A stretch of 64,000 bases of DNA, from contig NZ_JARHTP010000002.1 of NCBI RefSeq assembly GCF_029223485.1, positions 186,001-250,000 of the forward strand. Direction: 5' to 3'. This document shows, in pieces, positions 8,102 through 16,172 of the stretch. The first letter of the stretch is position 1, and every line of letters begins with the position of its first letter. The notes under the pieces were generated by a model. That model ran no database searches. It had not been told where the DNA came from and saw only the letters and a program-made list of their open reading frames with translations. The stretch comes from Streptomyces coacervatus (GTDB taxonomy: Bacteria; Actinomycetota; Actinomycetes; Streptomycetales; Streptomycetaceae). The position numbers and the translations under genes were made by a program.

Positions 8102-9145
8102 ATGACCGCCGCATCGCACCCTCTCGTCTCCGCCGCGCGCTCCCTCGCCGACGGCCTCCTCGCCCCGAACGCGGCGCGCGTCGACCAGGAGGAGGTGCCC
8201 GTGAGCCATGTCGAGGCGATCCGGCGGTCGGGGCTGCTGGGGGTGAGCGCGCCGCGGGAGTACGGCGGGGCGGGCGCCCCCGACCCGGTGGCGCGGGAGG
8301 TCCAGGAGATCCTGGCCGGCGCGTGCTGCTCGACGTGGTTCGTTCAGACCCAGCACCACACGCCGGTGCGCCTGCTGGCGAAGTCCGAACTCCCCGTACG
8401 GGAACGGCTGCTCGGCCCGCTGGCGTCAGGTGAGCTGCTGGCCGGCATCGCGTACGCCCATGTCCGTGCCTTCCCCCGCGTCCCCGTGCGGGCCACGGCG
8501 GAGCGGGACGGCTGGCGGTTCGACGGCACCGTGCCCTGGTACACCGGCTGGGGCCTCAACGACGTGATGCTGCTCGCGGGCGTCACCGACTCGGACGAGA
8601 TCGTGTTCGCGTTCGCCGACGCCCGCGAACAGCCGGGACTGCACGCCTCGGTGCCGATGCGGCTGGCGGCACTCACCGCCGCCCGTACGGTCTCCCTGGA
8701 GCTGGACGGCCTGTGGCTGCCCGAGGAGAGTGTGGTGCTGCGCACCCCGCAGGAGAAGTTCGCCCTGGTCGACCTGCCCCGCAGCACGAACACGTCCCCG
8801 GCCGTGTTCGGGGTGGCGTACGCCGCGCTCCGTGTGCTGGCGGACGCCGGAGAGGCGGAGACGGCCCGAGGGCTGCGCGGCCGCCTCGACGAGGTGCGGC
8901 GGCAGGCGTACGAGCTGGCCGACCACCCGGTCCCGCATGAGCACGTCGAGGAACGGCTGGCGCTCAAGACACAGTCGTACGACCTGATGCGGGCGGCCAC
9001 GACCGCGGCGGTCGTGGCCGGGGGCGGCCGCACCATGGACGTACGCCATCCTGCTCAACGGCTGTTCCGTGAGGGGATGTTCCTGCTGGTGCAGGGGCAG
9101 ACGTCGGTGGTGCGGCGGGGGCACCTCGACGCGCTGGGTTCCTAG
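8102..9145 (+). CDS. acyl-CoA dehydrogenase-family flavoprotein
   Basis: A 347-residue member of the acyl-CoA dehydrogenase superfamily. The N-terminal helical domain includes VEAIRRSGLLGVSAPREYGGAGAP, the middle beta domain is degenerate around DGTVPWYTGWG, and the C-terminal helices end in HPAQRLFREGMFLLVQGQT. It lacks the usual catalytic Glu region and is slightly short, so it could be a flavin-dependent monooxygenase-type relative (as in SfnB/DszC proteins) rather than a beta-oxidation enzyme. It is convergent with ssuD: the two stop codons share the palindrome CTAG at 9142-9145. This proximity to the organosulfur genes suggests, but does not prove, a sulfur role. Confidence 0.75.
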   Translation: MTAASHPLVSAARSLADGLLAPNAARVDQEEVPVSHVEAIRRSGLLGVSAPREYGGAGAPDPVAREVQEILAGACCSTWFVQTQHHTPVRLLAKSELPVRERLLGPLASGELLAGIAYAHVRAFPRVPVRATAERDGWRFDGTVPWYTGWGLNDVMLLAGVTDSDEIVFAFADAREQPGLHASVPMRLAALTAARTVSLELDGLWLPEESVVLRTPQEKFALVDLPRSTNTSPAVFGVAYAALRVLADAGEAETARGLRGRLDEVRRQAYELADHPVPHEHVEERLALKTQSYDLMRAATTAAVVAGGGRTMDVRHPAQRLFREGMFLLVQGQTSVVRRGHLDALGS

Positions 9146-10287
9146 CCTGCGAACGGCACCTGCGTCGAGGCGGCGGCCTGCTTGCCGAAGGGGTGCTGCC
9201 ACAGGCCCTGCGCGGCGAGGCGCGGGAGCACGCCCTCGCCGAACCAGTACGCCTCCTCCAGGTGCGGGTAGCCGGAGAGCACGAACTCGTCGATGCCGAG
9301 GGCGTGGTACTCCTTGATCCGTTCGGCGACCTCGTCGTGGCTGCCGACCAGGGCGGTACCCGCGCCGCCGCGCACCAGGCCGATGCCGGCCCAGAGGTTG
9401 GGGTGGATCTCCAGGCCGTCGCGGCTTCCGCCGCCGTGCAGGGCGAGCATCCGCTGCTGTCCCTCGGACTCGCTGCGGGCGAGTCCGGCCTGCACGGACC
9501 TCACGGTCTCCGGGTCGAAGCCGTCGAGGAGCCGGTTCGCCTCCGCCCACGCCTGCTCGGAGGTGTCGCGGGTGATGACGTGCAGCCGGATGCCGAAGCG
9601 CAGGGTGCGCCCCTGCTCGGCGGCGAGCCCCCGGATCCAGGCGATCTTCTCGGCGACCTGGGCGGGCGGCTCGCCCCAGGTGAGGTAGCTGTCGACGTAC
9701 TTGGCGGCGACCTCGCCGGCGACGGGCGAGGACCCGCCGAAGTACACCTCGGGGACCGGGTCGGGGACCCGGGCCAGCTTGGCGTCCTCGACGTGGAGGT
9801 GTTCACCGTGCAGGTCCACGGTCTTGCCCTCCCACAACTCCCGTACGATCTGCAGGAATTCGCCAGTACGGCGGTAACGGGCGTCCTTGTCGAGGAAGTC
9901 GCCGTAGGCCCGCTGCTCGTGGCTCTCGCCGCCGGTGACGACGTTGAGGAGGAGCCGTCCGCCGCTCTGCCGCTGGAAGGTGGACGCCATCTGGGCGGCG
10001 AGCGTCGGCGAGACGAAGCCGGGGCGGAAGGCGACCAGGAACTTCAGGCGTTCGGTGTTCTGGCTGACCATGGCGGTGGTCAGCCACGCGTCCTCGCACC
10101 AGGCGCCGGTCGGGGTGAGCGCTCCGACGAAGCCGAGGTCCTCGGCGGCCCTGGCGATCTGGCTCAGGTAGGCCACCGTCGGCGGCCGGTCCCGCCCCGA
10201 GACAGTGGCCGGGGTGCCGTGACCGCCGCCGACGACGTGCCGGCTGTCGCCGTTGGTGGGCAGGAACCAGTGGAAGGTGAGGGACAC
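9142..10287 (-). CDS. ssuD: FMNH2-dependent alkanesulfonate monooxygenase-like (LLM class)
   Basis: A 381-residue luciferase-like monooxygenase expected to use reduced FMN and oxygen to cleave C-S bonds of alkanesulfonates, releasing sulfite. The start is a GTG at 10287 after GGAG; it gives the SsuD-like N-terminus SLTFHWFLPTNGDSRHV. Other landmarks are RLKFLVAFRPGFVSPTLAAQM, GRLLLNVVTGG, EVYFGGSSPVAGEVAAKYVD and LVGSHDEVAERI. It is the last gene of the organosulfur island, 34 bases after sfnB. The reduced flavin would come from the SsuE-type reductase two genes upstream. The precise sulfonate range is unknown. Confidence 0.87.
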   Translation of the reverse strand: MSLTFHWFLPTNGDSRHVVGGGHGTPATVSGRDRPPTVAYLSQIARAAEDLGFVGALTPTGAWCEDAWLTTAMVSQNTERLKFLVAFRPGFVSPTLAAQMASTFQRQSGGRLLLNVVTGGESHEQRAYGDFLDKDARYRRTGEFLQIVRELWEGKTVDLHGEHLHVEDAKLARVPDPVPEVYFGGSSPVAGEVAAKYVDSYLTWGEPPAQVAEKIAWIRGLAAEQGRTLRFGIRLHVITRDTSEQAWAEANRLLDGFDPETVRSVQAGLARSESEGQQRMLALHGGGSRDGLEIHPNLWAGIGLVRGGAGTALVGSHDEVAERIKEYHALGIDEFVLSGYPHLEEAYWFGEGVLPRLAAQGLWQHPFGKQAAASTQVPFAG

Positions 10288-10321
10288 GTGGGGTCTCCGT
10301 TCAGAGGTGTCGCGGGGGGCG

Positions 10322-11506
10322 CTAGAGGAGGCCGTGGCGGGGCGGCCGGGTGCCGTTGAGGACGTACCGGCCGATGTGCTGGATCTTCCAGCGGGTCGGG
10401 TCGTGCAGGGTGTGGGTGCGGGCGTCGCGCCAATGCCGGTGCAGGTTGAGGGAGTTGAGGGCGGCGCGGGTGCCGGACACCTCGAACAGGGCGCTCGCCA
10501 CCTCGACCGCCGCCTGTGCGGCCTGCACTTTCGCCGCTGCGACCGCGATGGACGCCTCGGCCGCCGTGTCGTCGGTGAGGTCGGTGCGGGCCGCGTCGAC
10601 CGCGCGGGCGGCCTCGCGCAGGAGCGCCTCCGACGCCCGTACCTGGAGGGCGAGTTCACCGAAGCGCTGGATGAGCAGCGGGTCCTCGGCGGCAGTCTCC
10701 TCACCGCTCTCGAACCACGGCCGGCTCTTCGTCCGTACGAACTCGGCGGCCTCGGCGAGCGCGGCCGCGGCGATGCCCGTGTCGATCGCCGCATGCAGCA
10801 ACTGGGCTACGGCGCCGTGGAGTTGCGGCCCCTTGAAGGTCAGGTGATGCGGCAGGACGCGGTCGCCCGGTACCGGGACGCAGTCGAGCCGGACGGTGCC
10901 GCTGGCGGTCGTCCGCTGGCCCAGGCCGTCCCAGTCGTCGATCACGGTGAGGCCTGGGGCGTCTGCGGGGACGTAGGCGACATGCAGTTTGTCGTCCTCG
11001 GCGCGGGCCAGCACCGGGATCCAGTCGGCGAAGAGGGCGCCGGTCGAATAGTGCTTGACCCCGGTCAGGAGATAGGAGCCGTCCGGCTGCGGCTCCAGGC
11101 GGGTGCGGATGTCCTGGACGTGCTTGGTGCCCGCCTCGGACTGGGCGTTGCCGAAACGGCGGCCCGCGAGCAGCTCGGCGAAGAAGAACTTCCGCTGCTC
11201 CTCGGTTCCCTGACGGCGGATCACGTTGACGTAGGCGAAGTGGCTCTGGGGGATCTGGGCGAGGCTGCCGTCGGCTGTGGCGAGCAGCCGGAAGATCTCG
11301 GCGAGGGTCAATGCGGTGACGTCCGCGCCGCCGTACTCGGCGGGGACGGTGACCGCGAGCAGCCCGGACGCGGACAGCCGGTCCAACTCCTCCCGCGGGA
11401 GCCTGCGTTCGGCGTCCCGGGCGGAGGCGCCGACGCGGAACTCCTCGGCCAGGGCGGCCGCGACGGCGAGGGCCTCGGTGTCGTCGGCGATGACATGTGC
11501 GGACAC
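10322..11506 (-). CDS. sfnB: SfnB-family sulfur acquisition flavoprotein (acyl-CoA dehydrogenase fold)
   Basis: A 394-residue acyl-CoA-dehydrogenase-fold protein of the SfnB group, implicated in use of dimethyl sulfone and other organosulfur compounds under sulfate limitation. Seen are RLSASGLLAVTVPAEYGGADV, the flavin-binding beta domain around LTGVKHYSTGALFADWIPVLA, and a C-terminal HWRDARTHTLHDPTRWKIQHIGRY segment shared with the DszC-like paralogue in the same island (RNVRTHTLHDP). It starts with GTG at 11506, five bases after the ssuE stop, so coupling with ssuE is likely. The FMNH2-dependent monooxygenase role is a family inference. Confidence 0.83.
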   Translation of the reverse strand: MSAHVIADDTEALAVAAALAEEFRVGASARDAERRLPREELDRLSASGLLAVTVPAEYGGADVTALTLAEIFRLLATADGSLAQIPQSHFAYVNVIRRQGTEEQRKFFFAELLAGRRFGNAQSEAGTKHVQDIRTRLEPQPDGSYLLTGVKHYSTGALFADWIPVLARAEDDKLHVAYVPADAPGLTVIDDWDGLGQRTTASGTVRLDCVPVPGDRVLPHHLTFKGPQLHGAVAQLLHAAIDTGIAAAALAEAAEFVRTKSRPWFESGEETAAEDPLLIQRFGELALQVRASEALLREAARAVDAARTDLTDDTAAEASIAVAAAKVQAAQAAVEVASALFEVSGTRAALNSLNLHRHWRDARTHTLHDPTRWKIQHIGRYVLNGTRPPRHGLL

Positions 11507-11511
11507 GGCGC

Positions 11512-12066
11512 TCAGCTCGCCGCGGCCAGCAGCGGGGTGGAGCCCAATGCCGTGGAGAACTGGTCGACCACCTGGGCGAGGGCCTCGGTGGCGGCCGGCG
11601 CGACGGTCAGCGAGCCGTCCTCGTGCACCGTGATGTCCTTGTCGAGGGTGAACCAGCCCTGCACGATGTGGCCGGCGCCCATGGAGCTGAGGACCGGGCG
11701 CAGCGCGTAGTCGATGGCCAGGACGTGGGCGGTGGAGCCTCCGGTGGCCAGCGGCAGCACGGTCTTGCCGGCCAGCGCGTACTGCGGGAGCAGGTCGAGC
11801 AGTGCCTTGAGGACCCCGGAGTAGGACGCCTTGTAGACGGGGGTGCCGACCACGACGCCGTCGGCTTGCGCGAACAACTTGGTGGCCTCGACGATCGCGG
11901 GGTGCTTGAAGTCCGCGCCGAGCAACGCCACTGCCGGAATGGTGCGGACGTCGAGCGGGATCACGTCATGCCCCTGTGCGATCAGCCGCTTGTCCAGGTG
12001 GCGCAGCAGACGGTTGGTGCGGGAGGAGGCGGAGGGGCTGCCGGAGACGGACAGGACGGTGGCCAT
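11512..12066 (-). CDS. ssuE: NADPH-dependent FMN reductase (SsuE type)
   Basis: A 184-residue flavodoxin-fold reductase that would supply FMNH2 to the monooxygenases in this island. The N-terminal SVSGSPSASSRTNRLL is the FMN-phosphate loop, and GTPVYKASYSGVLKALLDLL is the SsuE signature. The ATG at 12066 is preceded by GAAAGAGGACCC. This ribosome-binding region is present twice in tandem upstream. A GC hairpin (12105-12131) separates it from the DszC-like gene, so it may have its own promoter or be read at a reduced level from upstream. Confidence 0.88.
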   Translation of the reverse strand: MATVLSVSGSPSASSRTNRLLRHLDKRLIAQGHDVIPLDVRTIPAVALLGADFKHPAIVEATKLFAQADGVVVGTPVYKASYSGVLKALLDLLPQYALAGKTVLPLATGGSTAHVLAIDYALRPVLSSMGAGHIVQGWFTLDKDITVHEDGSLTVAPAATEALAQVVDQFSTALGSTPLLAAAS

Positions 12067-12068
12067 GG

Positions 12069-12098
12069 GTCCTCTTTCGGGGATGCGTCCTCTTTCGA
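12069..12098 (-). repeat. tandem duplication of the ssuE ribosome-binding region
   Basis: On the minus strand CGAAAGAGGAC occurs twice with an 18-base period; the copy nearer the ATG acts as the Shine-Dalgarno of ssuE, while the upstream copy is followed by GCAT instead of CCATG. It looks like a duplication of the start-site region. Confidence 0.5.
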
Positions 12099-12104
12099 GG
12101 GGGA

Positions 12105-12131
12105 GGGGCGCCCGCGCACTGCGGGCGCCCC
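12105..12131. terminator. hairpin between the DszC-like gene and ssuE
   Basis: An 11-base perfect inverted repeat (GGGGCGCCCGC / GCGGGCGCCCC) with loop GCACT, located nine bases beyond the stop of the DszC-like gene on the minus strand. It suggests termination or partial read-through inside the organosulfur island. Confidence 0.7.
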
Positions 12132-12140
12132 GGGGAGCGG

Positions 12141-13358
12141 TCAGGAGTACCAGGTGGGTTCGGGCAGTTCGCCGTCGAGGACCCAGCGGCCGACCTCGCG
12201 TCGCTTGTAGGCGACGGGGTCGTGCAAGGTGTGGGTGCGGACGTTGCGCCAGAACCGATCGAGGCCCTCGCCGGCGGCGGTGGAGCGGGCACCGGTGACC
12301 TCGAAGATGCGGTTCGCGATCTCCAGGGCGACGTCGGTGGCGCGCGCCTTGATCGCCGCGACCCGGACCTCGAAGGCGCCGCGGGTCTCGGGGGTGACCC
12401 CGTCCGGGTCGTCGTGCAGCTTCTGCCCCTCGGCGGCGACGGCATCGGCGAGCGCCTCGGCCGCCCAGAGCTTCGCGGTGAGATCGCCGTAGGTGTCGAT
12501 GACGTAGGGCTCGTCGGCCGCCCGCTCGTGCCCGCCGTGCAGCCAGGACCGGGACTTGGTGCGGGTGTAGGTGGCCGCCGTCTCCAGGGCGCCGCCCGCG
12601 ATGCCCAAGTAGAAGTTGACGAAGACGAGTTGGATGGTGGGAACGTTGAGTGTGTTGTAGACGCGCGGCTGGAACTGCTTGTCGACGTAACCGGCCGCCG
12701 ACGACCACGGCGTGCGCACACGGTCGAGGGTGACGCCGCCGCTCTCGGTGAGCCGCTGGCCGATGTTGTCCCAGTCGTCGTGGAAGGTCAGGCCCTCGCT
12801 GTCGGAGGGCACGATCGCGAAGACGTGCTGGTCGGTGCCCTCCAGGACGCCTTCGAGGACCGTGACGTCGGAGACCTTGCTGCCGGTGGAGAAGGACTTG
12901 CGGCCGGTGAAGAGCAGGTCGTCGCCGTCCTCGGTGACGACGACGTCCTTGTCGCGGGGGTTGACGGCTCCTCCGAAGAACCAGCGGCCCCGGGCAGCCT
13001 CGGCCTCCACCTGCTCCCACTGTTCGCGGGTGCCGACCAGGCGGGCGGCCCAGAACCAGAGGTAGTGGTAGCCGAGCAGTTGGCCGATGGAGCCGTCGGC
13101 CTTGGCGACCTCGCGGACGACGCGGTAGGCGGTGGGCCAGTCCTGGCCTGCGCCGCCGTGCTCCGTGGGGCCGAGCAGGGTGACGAGGCCGGCGTCCTTG
13201 AGTAGCTGGATCTCGGCGTACGGGGTGGCTCCGGCGCGATCGCGCTCGGCGGCGTCGGCGGCGAGGACGGCGGCGACCTCGGAGGCGCGGGCGATCCAGT
13301 CCCGGGTGGTCTGCGGGGCGGGGCGGGTGGTCCAGTCGGTGGGCGTGGCGGTGCTCAT
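12141..13358 (-). CDS. acyl-CoA dehydrogenase-fold monooxygenase (DszC/SfnB-like)
   Basis: A 405-residue flavoprotein-fold enzyme resembling FMNH2-dependent desulfurisation monooxygenases such as dibenzothiophene monooxygenase DszC. Seen are LKDAGLVTLLGPTEHGGAG, the SIGQLLGYHYLW segment, LLFTGRKSFSTGSKVSDV in the beta domain, and the C-terminal FWRNVRTHTLHDPVAYKRREVG. A strong AAAGGAGGT-like site (AAGGAGGT) precedes the ATG at 13358. It follows sfnG by 30 bases and is probably co-transcribed with it. It is paralogous to the sfnB product two genes downstream. The substrate is unknown; no other dsz genes are present, so dibenzothiophene itself is not implied. Confidence 0.82.
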   Translation of the reverse strand: MSTATPTDWTTRPAPQTTRDWIARASEVAAVLAADAAERDRAGATPYAEIQLLKDAGLVTLLGPTEHGGAGQDWPTAYRVVREVAKADGSIGQLLGYHYLWFWAARLVGTREQWEQVEAEAARGRWFFGGAVNPRDKDVVVTEDGDDLLFTGRKSFSTGSKVSDVTVLEGVLEGTDQHVFAIVPSDSEGLTFHDDWDNIGQRLTESGGVTLDRVRTPWSSAAGYVDKQFQPRVYNTLNVPTIQLVFVNFYLGIAGGALETAATYTRTKSRSWLHGGHERAADEPYVIDTYGDLTAKLWAAEALADAVAAEGQKLHDDPDGVTPETRGAFEVRVAAIKARATDVALEIANRIFEVTGARSTAAGEGLDRFWRNVRTHTLHDPVAYKRREVGRWVLDGELPEPTWYS

Positions 13359-13388
13359 GTCGTACGACCTCCTTCGCGGTGCGGGCGC

Positions 13389-14516
13389 TCAGGCGTGGAC
13401 GGGGACGGACGCGGACTCGGCTTCCGTGTCCTGGAGTTGGGCCTCCAGTTCACGCACGAGCGGCAGCACCCGCCTGCCGAAGTACTCGACCTCCTCGTGG
13501 TAGTGCAGGAAGCCGAGGAGCAGGAGGTCGACGCCGAGCTTCTTGTAGGCGACGATGCGCTCCGCGATCTGCTCGGGGGTGCCGATGAGCCCCGTACGGA
13601 AGCCGTCGTTGTACTGGACCAGGTCCTCGAAGGAGGAGTCCTGCCACATGCCCTTCTTGTCGGCCGTGGACTGCCCCGCCTGCTTCACCGCGGCACCGAA
13701 GCCCTCGACGGCCTCGGTGTCGGCCTTGGCGACGATCTCCCGGAGGGTCTCGCGCGCCTCGGCCTCGGTGTCACGGGCGATCAGGAAGCCGTTGAGGCCG
13801 AACTTCGGTGCGCTGCGGCCGACTTGGGCCGCCGATGCCCGCACGTCGGCGATCTGCTCGACGACTCCGTCGAAGTCCTTGCCGTTGGAGAAGTACCAGT
13901 CCGAGACCCGGCCGGCCATCGCGCGGGCGGCGGTGGAGTTGCCGCCCTGGAAGATCTCCGGGTGGGGGCGCTCGGGGGTGTTGAGGGGCTTGGGCTTGAG
14001 GGAGAAGTCGCGCAACCGGTAGAAGTCTCCAGCGAGTTGGGTGTGGTCCTCGGTCCAGATCTGGCGCAGGGCGCGGATGAACTCCTCGGAGCGGCGATAG
14101 CGCTCGTCGTGCTCCAGCCAGGGCTCGCCGAGCGCGGTGAACTCGCCCTTGAACCAGCCCGATACGACGTTGACGGCGAAGCGGCCGCTGGAGAGGTGGT
14201 CGGCGGTGGCGCCGAGTTTGGCGAGGACGCCGGGGTGCCACAGGCCTGGGTGGACGGCGGCGATGACCTTCAGGCGCTGGGTGGCCAGGAGCAGGGCGAG
14301 GCTGAAGCTGGTGGACTCGTGCTGGTACTCGGCGCCGTAGCTGGCCATGTAGCGGACCTGGCTGAGGGCGTAGTCGAAGCCGTTGTTCTCGGCGAGGACG
14401 GCGAGTTCGCGGTTGTACTCGTATCCCCAGTCGGTGCGCTGCTCGATCCTGCTGGTGACCAGTCCCCCGCTGACGTTGGGGACCCAGTAGGCGAATTTCA
14501 CGGGCTCTGCGGGCAT
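13389..14516 (-). CDS. sfnG: FMNH2-dependent dimethylsulfone monooxygenase
   Basis: A 375-residue luciferase-like monooxygenase of the SfnG family, which converts dimethyl sulfone to methanesulfinate so that SsuD-type enzymes can release the sulfur. The N-terminus FAYWVPNVSGGLVTSRIEQR is characteristic. It is followed by LKVIAAVHPGLWHPGVLAKLGA, GRFAVNVVSGWFKGEF and PEIFQGGNSTAARAMAGRVSDWYFSNG. The ATG at 14516 has AGGAG seven bases upstream. It is the first structural gene of the island, 110 bases downstream of the cysteine-rich leader peptide, and thus the prime candidate for sulfur-responsive control. Confidence 0.93.
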   Translation of the reverse strand: MPAEPVKFAYWVPNVSGGLVTSRIEQRTDWGYEYNRELAVLAENNGFDYALSQVRYMASYGAEYQHESTSFSLALLLATQRLKVIAAVHPGLWHPGVLAKLGATADHLSSGRFAVNVVSGWFKGEFTALGEPWLEHDERYRRSEEFIRALRQIWTEDHTQLAGDFYRLRDFSLKPKPLNTPERPHPEIFQGGNSTAARAMAGRVSDWYFSNGKDFDGVVEQIADVRASAAQVGRSAPKFGLNGFLIARDTEAEARETLREIVAKADTEAVEGFGAAVKQAGQSTADKKGMWQDSSFEDLVQYNDGFRTGLIGTPEQIAERIVAYKKLGVDLLLLGFLHYHEEVEYFGRRVLPLVRELEAQLQDTEAESASVPVHA

Positions 14517-14603
14517 GCGAAACTCCTGTTGCGGAAGTTTTCGGGCACGCCGAATTCAAGAGATGCGCAGGAGCGGAGAATTCAGCGTGAGAAGAAAGAA
14601 AAC

Positions 14604-14634
14604 GCGGCGGATCACCTAGAGTTGATCAGGCCGC
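14604..14634. promoter_or_regulatory. hairpin overlapping the leader-peptide stop
   Basis: GCGG...GATCA (minus strand, 14634-14621 region) pairs with TGATC...CCGC (to 14604), an imperfect stem beginning a few bases after the two adjacent Cys codons of the leader peptide. A ribosome waiting at those codons would cover its 5' arm, a plausible attenuation switch for sfnG. There is no experimental support here. Confidence 0.4.
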
Positions 14635-14709
14635 GGGGCAACAGGAAGCGCTGGAGACGCGCGCGAGGTCGACATGGCGTCGCCGCGTGAGGTCCAGTCG
14701 CATCTTCAT
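14626..14709 (-). CDS. cysteine-rich leader peptide upstream of the sulfur operon
   Basis: A 27-residue peptide. After MKM it carries RLDLTRRRHVDLARVSS and then ASCCPAA, the pattern of the putative actinobacterial leader peptides found upstream of sulfur-assimilation genes. Two consecutive Cys codons (14643-14638) sit near its end. The first ATG is at 14709, exactly seven bases after a -10-like hexamer, so the message is probably leaderless; a second ATG at 14703 is also possible. It precedes sfnG by 110 bases on the same strand. The likely role is sensing cysteine supply by ribosome stalling. Confidence 0.85.
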   Translation of the reverse strand: MKMRLDLTRRRHVDLARVSSASCCPAA

Positions 14710-14716
14710 GCCGTCG

Positions 14717-14746
14717 ATCGTGGCAGTCGGCGCCGCGGGCCGTCAA
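14717..14746 (-). promoter_or_regulatory. promoter for the leader peptide and sfn/ssu genes
   Basis: Minus-strand TTGACG (14746-14741), an 18-base spacer, then CACGAT (14722-14717), with the leader-peptide ATG seven bases further on. This sigma-70-type promoter places the transcription start at or next to the A of the ATG. Confidence 0.7.
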
Positions 14747-14810
14747 GGAAAACCCGACCGGTCTCGCATCCCGGACCATTGAATTTCACGAACGTGTGAC
14801 AGGGAAACCC

Positions 14811-14840
14811 TTGAACACGCCGTGAAACGGGCCGCATTCT
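14811..14840 (+). promoter_or_regulatory. promoter for the LysR gene (leaderless)
   Basis: TTGAAC (14811-14816), an 18-base spacer and CATTCT (14835-14840), followed seven bases later by the GTG start at 14848. No Shine-Dalgarno is present, which fits a leaderless mRNA arranged as the mirror image of the divergent leader-peptide promoter. Confidence 0.6.
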
Positions 14841-14847
14841 GCTGGGC

Positions 14848-15759
14848 GTGCGGACGGAACAACTGGAATACATCGCGGCCGTGACCCGGCTCGGTTCGCT
14901 GCGCCGGGCCGCGGACGAACTGCGCCTCTCCCAGCCCGCGTTGAGCGAGACGGTACGGAATCTGGAACGCGAACTGGGAGTCGACCTCCTGGAACGCAAG
15001 CGGTCCGGGGCGACGATGAGCGCGGAGGGCCGGGAACTGCTGCCGCACATCATCAATGTGCTGGATGCGGTGGACCGGTTGCGGTCGGCCGCGGGCGAGC
15101 AGCACCGCATCAGCCGTATGGTGCGCGTCGGAACGGTGAACGCGGCGACGGTGCCCCTGCTGATCCCCGTGATCCGGGAGTTCCGGGCCGCGCATACGCT
15201 CACGCAGGTCGAGGTGGTCGCCGCCCAGCAGACGGAGATCCACCGGGCCCTGTCGGAGGGCGGTTTCGACCTCGGTCTGGTCAACCATCTGGAGGGTGAC
15301 GACGTGCCCGCCGGTTTCGAGTCCACGGAACTGCTGCACGGGCGGCCGGTGGTGTGTGTGCGCCCCGACAGCCCGCTCGCCTTGCTCGCCGCCGTGACGG
15401 TGGACGACCTGCTCGCCCAGCCGCTGATCGCGATGCGCTCCGGTTACGTCATGCACCGCTATGTGCACCGGCTGCTGCACGGCCGCGGCCCGTCCTTCTC
15501 GTACTCGACCGACGGCGCCGAGATGGGCAAGCTGATGGTGGCCGAGGGCCTCGGGGCGACAGTTCTGCCGGATTTCAGCGTCATCGGGGACCCGCTCGAA
15601 CGGCAGGGCACGATCACCTTCCGGCCGATCACCGGCGACACGACCCGGGTGCTGCTGATGCTGCAGCGCCGCAGGGCGGAGTCGGTGCCACGGGCGGCGC
15701 AGGACCTCTACGAGGTGTTCGTGCGCAAGGCGCGCGAGTTGGACGGCACACTGACGTGA
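14848..15759 (+). CDS. LysR-family transcriptional regulator, probable regulator of the sulfur island
   Basis: A 303-residue LysR regulator. The N-terminal winged helix-turn-helix (residues about 1-60) contains LEYIAAVTRLGSLRRAADELRLSQPALSETVRNLE; the remainder is the periplasmic-binding-like effector domain beginning RISRMVRVGTVNAATVPLLIP. The GTG start puts the HTH at the normal distance from the N-terminus. It is divergent from the leader peptide and sfnG with about 140 bases between, the classic LysR arrangement, so it most likely controls the organosulfur genes. The effector is unknown; adenosine phosphosulfate or sulfate is used by the enterobacterial analogues Cbl and CysB. Confidence 0.88.
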   Translation: MRTEQLEYIAAVTRLGSLRRAADELRLSQPALSETVRNLERELGVDLLERKRSGATMSAEGRELLPHIINVLDAVDRLRSAAGEQHRISRMVRVGTVNAATVPLLIPVIREFRAAHTLTQVEVVAAQQTEIHRALSEGGFDLGLVNHLEGDDVPAGFESTELLHGRPVVCVRPDSPLALLAAVTVDDLLAQPLIAMRSGYVMHRYVHRLLHGRGPSFSYSTDGAEMGKLMVAEGLGATVLPDFSVIGDPLERQGTITFRPITGDTTRVLLMLQRRRAESVPRAAQDLYEVFVRKARELDGTLT

Positions 15760-15771
15760 CGCCGGGTCCGG

Positions 15772-15963
15772 TCAGTCGTCGTCGGCCGGGACCACCACGA
15801 GGAACGCATCCGACTTCAGATCCATGATCACCGTCGCGGGCCGGCCCTCGGCGCGGCATCGCGCCGCGTACTCCTCCGCAGGCCACGATCCGCGCGGAGC
15901 TCCCGCAGGAAACCGCTCCAACACCTTCGCGCCCATAGCGGCAGCCACCTCCACCTGCGACAT
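15772..15963 (-). CDS. small hypothetical protein
   Basis: A 63-residue acidic ORF (MSQVEVAAAMGAKVLERFPAG at the start, MDLKSDAFLVVVPADDD at the end) convergent with the LysR gene. Composition is protein-like, with regular alternation of hydrophobic residues and a terminal strand. I do not recognise a family. The ATG at 15963 is preceded by GGAGAGGTCGTAACCGC-like sequence with a weak ribosome site. It could be a small cytoplasmic regulator; no neighbour suggests a job. Confidence 0.45.
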   Translation of the reverse strand: MSQVEVAAAMGAKVLERFPAGAPRGSWPAEEYAARCRAEGRPATVIMDLKSDAFLVVVPADDD

Positions 15964-16172
15964 GCGGTTACGACCTCTCCATGGTCCGCATGCCCGCGAT
16001 CGGCGCAGTCATGTGCGGGGAGCCGGAACCGTGCCCCAGAGGCGCTCACCGGCCCCGAGCAACCCGCCGACCACTACACATAAAGATGAAATAAGCGCAG
16101 AATGTACGTACGCGGCGCTTACCGCATACCGCACCAGACGCGGTCAGGCCTGCGAGTCAAAGGAGACGAGTC

